64,000 bases of DNA, taken from positions 238,909 through 302,908 of the forward strand of contig JABVXV010000051.1 in NCBI GenBank assembly GCA_013365325.1. Direction: 5' to 3'. Each line of letters begins with the position of its first letter. Position 1 is the stretch's first letter. This document shows positions 1-10,345 of the stretch, piece by piece. Under the pieces are notes generated by a model. It searched no databases and was not told the origin of the DNA. It saw only the letters and a list, made by a program, of their open reading frames with translations. The translations under genes were made by a program, and so were the position numbers. Origin of the DNA: Dipetalonema caudispina. Lineage: Eukaryota > Nematoda > Chromadorea > Rhabditida > Onchocercidae.

Positions 1-2
1 CG

Positions 3-283
3 TTGGAATTGACTGATATGAACCGTGATATGAACCGGTACGGTTATGAATTAACAAATGATGTTTGGAGTTGTTCACGTTTGGTAAGTCGTCTATTGCA
101 CACATAACACTGATATGATCATTCGACAATGTGCAATATCTGATCATGAAGTTGAAGTTGCTCAGGTTGAATAAATGATCGACTATACGCAACATATTGA
201 TATGGTCGATCGAAGATAAAATAACGTTGGAGAGATATTCACGTGGAATGAGTGACGTATCACAAAGATATGACCGTTCAATG
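3..283 (+). CDS. Possible internal exons of a gene entering from the left edge
   Basis: Bases 3-83 are open in one frame (27 codons) and end exactly at a good donor (TTG then GTAAGT). A second possible exon, 233-283, is also a whole number of codons and ends at ATG/GTAAGA. Both would be phase 0, and both give a hydrophilic peptide rich in Arg, Tyr, Asp, Met and Ser (NRDMNRYGYEL; SQRYDRS). The similar composition suggests one gene whose 5' part lies outside the window. The acceptor proposed for the second exon (GGAG) is weak, and the DNA here repeats short GATATGA/TGATC motifs, so a decayed minisatellite is a real alternative. No family is recognised. Confidence 0.3.
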
Positions 284-1637
284 GTAAGAATTAGAATATT
301 TCATTTGAGTAACGAAAAATGAGAAGATTGATTGCATTCAGAAAAGGTTGGTTCAATAGTTTTTTGGTATTCATCGCATTTAATGGAATTATTTCTTCTT
401 GGATAACCTGAAAATTTATTTAAATTCGATTATTTTTTAACGTAACAAAGAATTTATGCATAAAACAACAGTTATGATTTTCTTTTCTTCTTTTCTTTGA
501 TTGCTTAAGTAATCGGTTTAATTGCAAGGAATATTTCTTTTAAAAAAATATTACCTCTTTTTAAAGAATCGAAATGATCCTTATTATGTAATCAGTTAAT
601 AACATAGACATACAAAGCAATTGTAAGTTTACGTCGATAATTTATTTGATGGAAATACCTATCGTCAAATGATTAATAGGCTTAGGTTATATTTATGAAA
701 GTACTTGTGGCCATATGGTAACAAGAATCAGAATATTGTAAGAACTGAACGATAGGATTTCCATTAAAGATGGATTGTATGGCCATAGATATTTTTCTCC
801 TCATCATCTTTTAGTTAAATTGGTGAAACTATTCAAATTTATGAGGAAGTTCTGAAAACTGAATTATATAAAGTAACACAACAGAAGAAATGAACTGATT
901 TTGAAAAGATAAAAGTTTAATTTCATATTGGAAAATGTTGCAAAAAGAGGTTAAAAGTCAAACATTTTTTTTTTAGTTATATCTGTTTTTAATTAACAAC
1001 AACTTACATTACTTTTTATTATATATGATACACAATCCATATTGCTGCAATGAATAAAACTTTTGATCAAATTTCTGGAAATATTATTTTATCATTCAAA
1101 TTGATTATTTTATTTGATTATTCTATTGATTGCTAAATTTTAAATTTATTATTTAGTTAGAAGAATTATATCGAAAATGATTTTTTTTTTCTGTTGTAAT
1201 AATAGTACTATTGTGTTGAAGAAAAATCATTGTTATTTCATGTTGTAATTAATGTCTTTTTTCTCTTCCCTCTTCTCTTTTTATATATTTTAAATGCTAT
1301 TAATATGTTGATGTTTTTGATTTTAAAATATAAACATTGCTAACGTATAAAATGTTTTGAAAGATATTTACTTCTTTTCCTATCACAAAGATTATTTTGA
1401 TTGGTATAAACTTCGATTTAATTTTAAACTTAATTAATTAGCAGTTATAAGACTATACTATTTATTTTAATTATATTGCAATATGTTGAACGTATTTATT
1501 ATCATTTTTACATATCAGTTTCTCATTTCGAACTATATCTTTTTCCATTCCAGTTTAATTTCATGCTTAATTAATTAACAACATAACTATTGTTAATTGT
1601 GAATTCCGATTTTTCATGTTAAATTAAATCTTTTTTG

Positions 1638-1669
<32 letters not shown>

Positions 1670-2246
1670 GCTATTCCATAATGTTTCTAAAAACAAATTA
1701 AATGTATAAATTAATAGTTATATTTGATGTTTAGTAGTTATTTTTTATCAGTAAAAAAATTACATATTCATTTTTTGTAAAACGTTAACAGTATTAAACG
1801 GAATTATATGGTGGAAATGGAAAAGTATTTTTTCAAGTATTGAATTCAATACAAAGTGTGTTAAAAATTTTGCTAACATTTTAAACAAAGAACACATAAA
1901 AGTAAATAATCGATCACTTGTCATTATTTGTATTTAAAATTAATAAATAATAAAGAATGACAGGTTTGAAGTACACTGTAGGAGTTAAACTGCAAGCTTC
2001 AAATGATAGCGAAAGACTGTGAAATTGTAAAAATATGAAAAAAATTGATAAAGAAATTACATAGAAGTGACAGAATATTTCAATTAACTTTAAATGAAAT
2101 TTTTTTTTTCAGACGAAATTAACATACACAAGCTATAAAGTAATTACTTTTTAAAGTCTATTGAGATTTTTTGTATTGACAATTTCTGATTTATTGAAAT
2201 CAAATGCAGTACTGGAATTGACATAGTGAATTTATGTGTTTGTCAA
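284..2246. other. AT-rich gene-poor stretch
   Basis: No coding exon is convincing on either strand. The stretch holds long A and T runs and a TA dinucleotide repeat at 1638-1665. If the exons at the left edge are real, part of it may be intron or 3' UTR of that gene. Confidence 0.5.
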
Positions 2247-3490
2247 TCAGTACAGATAATTTCGAAGAAGTAATATGTGGAGGAGAAGTAAGATAACAAA
2301 TTTCATATATGGCAAATCGGATATCGCTTTTTCTAACTTCTTGTCTACTTTTCTTTCCTGTTTTGCGATGTGAGATTTTATTGTTTCAAGTTCTTCAGAA
2401 ACCTTTTCTACTTTGCTCGTAATTATTTCAATTAACTCTGTTCCATTATTACCACCACCTCCACCACTAGCACTATCAGCAACAGCAGTATCATCAACAA
2501 CACCTTTAATATTCGTTCCTACCACTTTTTTCTACGATTGAAAAAGTGATGGTTGTTTTGATGATTGAATCTTTTGATGTAATCATCTTACTTTATCTTC
2601 ATTTGTTTTCTTTTCTTTAAAAAAATCAATAATATAATATAAAGTAGACAGAGATTTAAAAAAATTTTTATAAATGACCAAAACACACAGTCATGTACAA
2701 TTTTAGCTTACGATTCAATGATGAAAAGAAGAAAAATATATGAGAAGAAAGTATAATTTAATTAAATACTTTTATCATCATCTTCACTAATATCAACCAA
2801 ATGGTCATCAAATTCAAATATTTGCTGTGGCGTGCCTTTCTTTCCATATAATTTTTCAATTTCGTGTTCAGTTTTTCGATTATTAGCCATTGTCTACAAT
2901 GATAATTATTATCAGGTAGTTAAATTCTTTTGTAGCATGCAACATTTTTAATAGATTACACGAACATATTAAATATTGCATAATTAACAACATTTAATGT
3001 GATTACACTGGTACATGACAAGATGGCGTAAGATTTACATTAAACATAATGAAGGAAATAAAAGTAGGATAAAATTGGATAGATTTTTCGTAATTAGACA
3101 AAAAGAAGAACAAACCAGAAGTTAGATTTCTGACCTGATAATATTTGTCTGATAACCTGTCTGATGAGAAATTATCCTTCATAATGAGACTAATTAACAT
3201 AAATACATATGTTTATCAGACATATTGTCGATTTGTTTTTTCATGAACAAGAAAGGGATAAATAAAAAAATAATTACTTCAAGGAAAGTTTAAAGATAAT
3301 TATATATTAAGGAAGCAATCTTGATGATTTTCTTTTTTTGTTTAATAAATATCGGCAGGAGAATTAATAAATCGATATGATGGATAATTTGAATTTTGAA
3401 AAATTTCGAATTTACCTGTGCTCGAAACTTCTGTCCATGCTTAGTAACGGCACGACCTTGTAAATGAGGTGCAGTATTGGTTATTTTCTG
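2247..3490 (-). CDS. Tail-anchored coiled-coil protein, partial multi-exon model
   Basis: Three minus-strand exons read in order. The first is about 3490-3416, ending CAG/GTAAAT, with text such as NTAPHLQGRAVTKHGQKF. The second is 2893-2770, which joins in phase 0 after TTGTAG, with KTEHEIEKLYGKKGTPQQ and an acidic DISEDDDK stretch. The third runs from about 2523 to the stop at 2247. The last exon gives a Gly/Asn linker, a Glu/Lys-rich segment expected to form a coiled coil (SKVEKVSEELETIKSHI), then a hydrophobic stretch KFVILLLLHILLL and only a few residues after it: the layout of a C-terminal tail anchor. The junction between the last two exons is uncertain. In-frame joining needs either the poor acceptor AAAAAAG or a weaker donor upstream. 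The start lies further upstream and was not found. I do not recognise the family. Confidence 0.45.
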
Positions 3491-4016
3491 GTCTTTATAT
3501 GCTACAAGGTCGAAATTCTTTTTAAAATTATCAAAGATATGCTGGATTTTTCAAATCGCCAAATGTAACTAACAAGTAATAGTCAAATAATTAGTGGTAT
3601 AGAATTTAGTAAATTTTTAATTTACCACAACATTTGGAGTTCGAAATTTAATTATTTCTGCAGAATATCGATTATCGGATGTACTAAATATCAGCTTATC
3701 TTTAAAGGAAAAATGGAAAGAGAAAACCAACCTATAACTCGAATTTTGACTCATCCAACTTCGGCATCTTCCACAAATTCGAGGATCATAATCATTTGGT
3801 GTTACGATATATTAAGCGATCAGAAAAGTCCTTCCAGGTTTACCTGGTCTGCGACACGTCTATACACCTTACATTTAAGAGAGAGAAACAAAAAGAATGC
3901 ATCAGTAAGTATACATCTCGAGATTCTTGAATGATTGCATAAAAAGGTGATGAACAAATCTCTCCAAAATAGCAGAGAATAGCATTTCTTTTAACAACAA
4001 AGAAAGATTTGGAAGT

Positions 4017-4215
4017 TTTCAGGATCAGGAATTCAGAACCGCAACCAGAATTCAGGATCATTCAGAATTCATAATTACGAATTCGAATCACTCAGAACTC
4101 GAAATCGAGAACTGAGAACCACTCGAAATTCGGAATTACTCTTAATTCATGATCAAGAACTTAGAATCTAAAATTGTAGATTCAGAAACATCCGAAATTC
4201 AGAATTATTTAAAAT
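4017..4215. repeat. Degenerate (C)AGAATTC-type repeat
   Basis: About 200 bases contain many imperfect copies of a short unit close to TCAGAATTC or CGAACTCAGAA, spaced 10-20 bases apart. No reading frame is kept through the block, so it looks like a decayed minisatellite rather than coding sequence. Confidence 0.6.
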
Positions 4216-4647
4216 TTCTAATCAATAATATTTAAAAAAATTTATCAAAACATGCGAATTTACTTCAATGTTTCATACCCGACGTTCCAAAACGATTTGT
4301 TTTTTCTGTTCCGGTTGCAAGAATCCCACTGGTGGATTGACTTACGATAATAAAAAAAAGGTTATTGTTAACATTTACTATTCACAACTAAAATCCTGTT
4401 TGCTTTGCTATTAATTAAGTTTCATCCCACGCATTTTTTCTTCCTTGGCTATTACTTAAAGTTTGTCGATGGTTGGCTGAGAATAATTCGACAAATTTTT
4501 CTTGCCAAAAATAAAACAAAACGAAAAAAGATCATATTGATTAGTAAAAAAAAAATTTGCTGACATATTTTTTTATTGGTATTGATTAATTTAAGGTATT
4601 GTGAAAGTCAAAATTATTTCAGTTTTTTTTTTTTTGATTGATTTAAA

Positions 4648-4748
4648 TTACTCGATATAATTCGAAATCTTCAGTCTAACTCTGAAGCAAAGACGATCGG
4701 TGCCAACACATTCTAATGTATGAGTGGAAAAACCACCTTTACATGGTC
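4648..4748 (-). CDS. Orphan cysteine-rich terminal exon
   Basis: On the minus strand a clean acceptor (ACATTTCAG, just above 4748) is followed by an open frame in phase 1 of 32 codons ending in TAA at 4650-4648. The peptide contains PCKGGFSTHTLEC and GTDRLCFRV, with three cysteines in 21 residues, which is more like an extracellular protein than random AT-rich sequence. It would be the last exon of a minus-strand gene whose other exons I could not place between 4.8 and 5.6 kb. It might instead belong to the gene ending at 2247 if a donor such as AGA/GTTAGA is used. No family is recognised. Confidence 0.35.
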
Positions 4749-5639
4749 CTGAAATGTCATATTCCATCAAATATTATTCTGTCCTATTTGTTCTATCAAT
4801 CAAATCAATTCAATAACAAGTGAAAGAGAAAGATAGAGAGAGGGAGAAGTATTGTTGAAAATAGTAATTATATAATCAGAAATTAAATTATGTTAAAGTA
4901 GCAAATTTCGATCGTAGTTAAATATTCGGAAATCCATTTCATTGATATTTTCAAATTGTGCAAATTACATCAGATATATTCGTAAGTTATTTCCAATTCA
5001 TTACTAATACTCCTAACTGAGAAAAGAAAAAAAGGATGAAATTCTTCTTTGAAATCATATGAAAAAAAGAAATTCTTTTCCACGGGTACGAAAAACATTG
5101 TAAGTACTCCAATGATATGATATGATAAGAAATCTGATGATAAAAGAAGAATTCATATGAAAAATGAGCCCATATAAATGCTGGACATATCCAATGAAAT
5201 GAAATTAATGAGAAATGACCATACCTTATTACTATATGTAAAAAACTATATGATTAATTTTTAAGTTGAAAAAAATAAATATTTTCATTGCAATAATTAA
5301 ATACAGTAATATACAAGTAAATTAATATGAATTCATATTGTCAATTAAATTTATTTGTATCACTATATCTTTTACTTCCATACAAATAATCAATGGCCAA
5401 TCATTTGATTGAAGACTTTTGCATGAAAAAGCTGTTCTTGGCCAATATATCAACCTGTCACTAGTATCATTGTCCTATTATTGGCCCAGAATTTGTTTCA
5501 TGGCACTTTACGATAGACTCTTAGCTTCACCATACTCTTGAAATATTCCCTCCATCTTTCTTTCCACTTCTGTTGCACTCTCCGTTCATATTTTCATCGT
5601 ATTGGTACCCGATATGGTGTATGGTGCACCATTCTGAGA

Positions 5640-5724
5640 CACAGCATACAGACACACACACAAACATACACACAGAGAGAGACAGACACAGAGAGAGAGA
5701 GAGAGATAGATAGATAGATAGATG
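5640..5724. repeat. CA / GA / GATA microsatellite
   Basis: An ACAC tract grades into GAGA and then four GATA units. Six-frame translation gives only low-complexity Ser/Leu/Cys peptides on the minus strand, which I take as artefacts of the repeat. Confidence 0.9.
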
Positions 5725-5981
5725 TATCGGTGTCAATGGTAGTGTATCTATCTACCGGATGGGAAAAGAAGAGACATGCATACATAGACGTAGTAATCGA
5801 TTGGTACCCAAATGATAGAGGAGAGAAAGAGAAGATGGTAGCTAAGGTTGGTAGAGAACCGGTAGGGGATAGAGGCACCTCATATTACTACCACAGATAG
5901 GAAAGGAAGAAACAGATGGATGGAACCACAGCACAACACCAACAATACATCTGCTGTTATTTCTCCCTGTTCACCAATGCT

Positions 5982-6047
5982 ATTACTACTTTACTACTAC
6001 TACTACTACTACTACTACCACTATCACCACCACTACTACAACCATTA
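5982..6047. repeat. ACT trinucleotide repeat
   Basis: A run of (ACT)n followed by interrupted ACC/ACT units lies about 600 bases upstream of the gene starting at 6646. No open gene uses it. Confidence 0.85.
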
Positions 6048-6645
6048 CTAATTAGTTCCAGTTTAATTCCTGTTTAACTTAATTTCAATTTAAACTAAAT
6101 TTACTCTACAAAAAAAAATCCTTCTACTTTAGTCTATTTATATTTGGGTAAGATTTAGGGGTTAGATGTGGACAAAAATAAGAATAAATATTCAAATTAT
6201 GGTTGTAAAAGAGAGCGATAAAATTTAGGCAATGTGAGAAAAAAATTTGTTAGTTTAGGATATGATTTGAGATATTTTTGAGAATAATATCAGTTAATTA
6301 GTTCTGTGATGTGATATTTGTTATACATAGTTACACTTTTTTTTTTACTCTTTAACTTATTTAATAATTGAATTTTTTTTTTCTTTTTTTTTTTGTGCAG
6401 GAAATTTCCGGAGAAAATCCCCTGATGAAATATATAATTTGTTAATTATAAGTATGAGAAAAATGAAAGGAAGGAAAGTTTGCAGATGATTGTGTCCGTA
6501 CAAAATGTGTACAAACGATATCCGCGAAATGATGCGTCAAAAATGTTATCCCTTTAATCGATGTACAATCACGGAACTAAGTCATTCAAAAAAAAAAAAT
6601 TGCAGAAGGAAAAAAAAAAAAGATATTGCAGGGTGAATTTTGTTA

Positions 6646-9600
6646 ATGGCCGAAAGTGAAGAATTATTTTTGGTAGACAATAGTCCAGATATGTCACTTG
6701 TGGATGAAGAAACTAATAATGTCTCAGGTGAAGTTTATCAAGTTATTGATGTATGTTTATTAAATTTGTCTTATTTTTCCAAAATTTCCAATAATTTTTG
6801 TAACATTTTACTAACCTACTAATATATAAATAATTCGTTTATATCCATTCTTAACGAATATATTTTAAATTAACAGATTTGATTATGTAATTGGTTATTA
6901 TTATCGCTTAGCTTTTTCCGAGTTTTCTGTAGATTTTCATTTGCTATTAAAAAATTAAATTTTTTTATTTTTTCCGGGAGTTAAATTTATTACTTTAACT
7001 TATTCATTCAGTGACAAATGCTCAATGTTATCGGTAGTTTCTTTTTTTTCTTTCCATTGTAATAAAAATATAACTGGTCTCTCTTTCCAAATTTTTATCC
7101 TTTCGTCATTTTTAGAAGTGAGAAATAATGGCACAGTGATAGAGGCTTTTAAATGACAGCTGAAATTTTAGATGTTTTGTCGAAATCAAAGACGCCATCC
7201 CAAAGGGTAGCAGTGGTACGACAGCGTCGCATTAATCGTATGTTTTACTTCTGTTATCGTATTTTAGTTTCAGTTTATATGCTATATGGTTATTTTTCCA
7301 CCGAATAAGTCTACAAAAATTTAATTATTAAATATGCCTTTTATCTTATTCATGTTTTATCTATATGACATTTATCTGAATCAACTATAAAAAGAAAAAA
7401 GGATGAAACATTCTGAATGATGAATTATTAAACTTTCTAATGTGAAGTTCCTCTTCTTCGCTGTCAGAAGTTACCACAAATGTTTCGAAACAATGTGAGG
7501 AACATTATTATTATAACTGCCAGGATTACAACATCATTATTTGTAATAACTGCTAGAATTACTGAAGGTTATATCGTCAGTAACTGGAATACGAATCTCG
7601 TTAAGGAAACGTCTGTACATGGATCCGTAAGATAGAATCTTGTTCTAGTAGCCGTTGCATAGTTTTATTTATTCCACTGGTGAAATTTCGATTAAATTTT
7701 GCGGATATTTCTTCATTTCAATCGTTGAAATTGCTCAGTTTTCAGCTGCAATAAGTAAGGTATTTGGTGAAGTGTACAATTCACGTGGGAAATTGAACGA
7801 TATGTATCGTCGGAAAGCTGTTAATTCATTGCATATTACGGAATCTATACCGGAACACATCACACAACTTGACTTCATATCATTAATTCCTAACGAACTT
7901 CGCACTGATCAGAGGATCGTTATCGATTTGGTCAAACGTTTATCAGAAGCAGCCCGGCATCGACAGCGAATTGCTCGGGCTAATTTCATATATCGTAATG
8001 AAGCACAACGTTTGTCAGAAATCTTTCGGTTAGTTATAAATAATGGCATTTTATTTTTTTGTAATAAGAAAAAATGAGCTTGAAATGTTCATTTTTTTCT
8101 CAGTTTCGATTCATATTTGTTCTACCATTTTCTAGTGTCTTAGATAAGATTCTTTTGTTATATTCAGAATTCAGGACAGGATTCCAACAGAGGCAAGTAT
8201 ACACTGACAGTGGCTTTTTCTTTTTGTTTAAAGTTGAATAACGATTTAATCACTCAGTAAAAAAAACTAACGCCTGAAAATAAAACCATATTTAGCTGAC
8301 TGAATAGTAATAATTCAATTTTGTACGAGTCAAAGTCGTATGATTAGGATTATTTCAAAGCTATTGTTTTGCAAGTTCGCTTGATCGTTAATATTATAGT
8401 GAATGTGCTCACCGTGAAGATCAATGCATTCGACTTGCTAAGTTAATCAGTGATGTACGCAGCGAACGTCAATGGAAGGGTAGTATGCCAAGCGTAGAAT
8501 GGTTTTTGCGGCGCAAGAAGGGTGTTGTTTCGTCGAAGGCTGAAAAAATGGGTTAAATTGCTTTAATTCACTCCTCCTTTTCCTTTTTCATTCGTTCCTC
8601 TTCTTTTTCAAAAATTTCCACCTAGTGACATAATTTTCATCAATCTTATAAGGATGTTTTCGTTGATCAAATGTCCGTTGTAAGAATGCCCAAGTGAAAA
8701 CCTATGCGGGAAATGTATTAATTTATGTTCTGGTGAACAGGTTACAATAGCTCGTTAAGTCTACCTTAGTGCAACCTCTTAGATATGGTAAATCAATCGG
8801 TCTTGCTAATCCTATGAAAAATGTAATTGGAGATTTTTTCCTTTTACTCAAACGTATTTATTCATATATAAATTCAGATTTACGTTTACTTTTTTTTTTG
8901 AGATAATTTTTACAAATTCAAAAATGGTAAAATGAAAATATATTACTGGGTGATCCATTGGCACTTATGCATATTTTTGTTTCAGATCAACAGGCAGCTG
9001 GTCCGGCAGCTCCAAATAAACTTAAACGTTTATTAGAAATTTCTAAAACTTCAAATGATGGTGAGGGACGATTGAAAGTACCAAAAAGTGTAATTTTTTT
9101 AAATTATTTCTATCTGTCCCTATTTATTTTTTCATTGTGCTGTAACTGTTGACGTACGCCCACTGCTTACATCAATACTTTTTTGCGTTTATTACATTTG
9201 TTTATTCCTACGGATATATTTCTTCGTCAAGTTTGTTGCGTATATGGTGCTGCCTGAAAATTTGTTGGATACAAATCATCATTTAATGTTCAGAATTGTT
9301 AAACACTTATAACTATCTGGTTTCTTTTTCAATTCAGGAATTCGAATCACCTGATGAATCCGGTAGTTATACAGATTATTTGAAACAAGTTTTTTTGAAT
9401 TCAACAGCCACAGATTTTCCTCACAATGAGAAGCAAGATTTGGAAGCGAAAATTGAACCAGAAATGCCAACAGGAACACCCGCTGCAATGGGAAGTCCAA
9501 ATGGTGTTAGTACTACGATTATCAGCACCGAAGAATTGCATTTTCCAAGCAGCTCCAATTCGGAATCAGGTAGGTTTCCGCAAACTTCTTCACTTTCTTA

Positions 9601-10345
9601 CATAAATTCAGAATTATGTGATTCAGAACAGGCAGAACGTCTATTGGATACTGTGTCGTTGTCTTTTTCCAATCATCCGGTAACCATAGCTGTTCAAGAG
9701 CTGTAAACAGTCTTCTGACTTTTACTATCATGTTTCCTGACTTTTTATCCAAGAGAACAAGGCTGCAGTATGGACTGTGTAGCAATTCAATCCTTCATTT
9801 TATGTTTATTTCAAAAGAAAAAATTTACCTCTCATCCATCCTCACTTGAAATGACCAGTAAATATTTGAGAGACTATAATGTCATTGTGGCTTGAGTCTT
9901 TCTCACGTTTTCGGTATACTTCGACATCATCAGTATACTTGCGAAAACGCCCTTGAAATTTTTTTTCTTTCTTTAGGTGTTGACTTTTACTATGCAGGTA
10001 TCCAAAGTATGATACCAGGAACTGTATTAGCGAAAAACTTAGAATACTGAACTTTTTTTTTCAAAAAAAAGATTTGATGAAAATATTGCAGGCTTATTGG
10101 CGAACACGGTTACATCACAGACGTTGCCGAATTCGTTGGATCGAAATATTGCAATTGGAAAATTAGAAACGTATTTCAGTCGTAGTACTCCGGATCAAGT
10201 ACGGCAGTATATGCTACGATTACGTCAAGCCGCTAATCGACGCCTTGCAGAGCAAGCGGTTGATTTGATCTCAACATTGAGTAGTGAGGAATGTGCACAG
10301 TTTTTAAGCGATATTGATAACGATGGTACTGCTGGTTTTAATTGA
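6646..10345 (+). CDS. Conserved-looking 394-residue protein of unknown function (7 exons)
   Basis: Seven exons join in phase: 6646-6727, 7160-7237, 7746-8028, 8400-8551, 8986-9089, 9338-9569 and 10092-10345 (1185 bases with stop). Every junction uses GT-AG with TTTCAG-like acceptors. The N-terminus is acidic (MAESEELFLVDNSPDMS). The middle third is a long basic, probably helical region built on Arg/Glu/Ala (LVKRLSEAARHRQRIARANF, ECAHREDQCIRLAKLISDVR), with a KRLLEISK helix after it. A Ser/Thr/Pro-rich linker follows, and the C-terminus is a second helical module of about 70 residues (PDQVRQYMLRLRQAANRRL ... SSEECAQFLSDID). There is no signal peptide or membrane segment, so it is cytosolic or nuclear. 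The helical ends and disordered linker would suit a chromatin or scaffold subunit, but that is inference; I do not recognise the family. The start is the first ATG after a TTGCAG acceptor. Confidence 0.8.

Larger units (their letters stand above)
4749..6645. other. Intergenic stretch upstream of the 394-residue protein gene
   Basis: Apart from the two microsatellites, no exon is convincing. On the + strand, pyrimidine-rich 3' splice sites occur near 6390-6400 (TTTTGTGCAG) and 6624-6631 (ATATTGCAG), the latter only about 15 bases before the first ATG. These fit a 5' UTR intron or a spliced-leader acceptor. Confidence 0.5.

Noticed and set aside
5527..5878. Minus-strand open frames rich in Ser, Leu, Cys and Val
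   Set aside because: Produced by the CA/GA/GATA repeat; two overlapping frames are open for the same reason.
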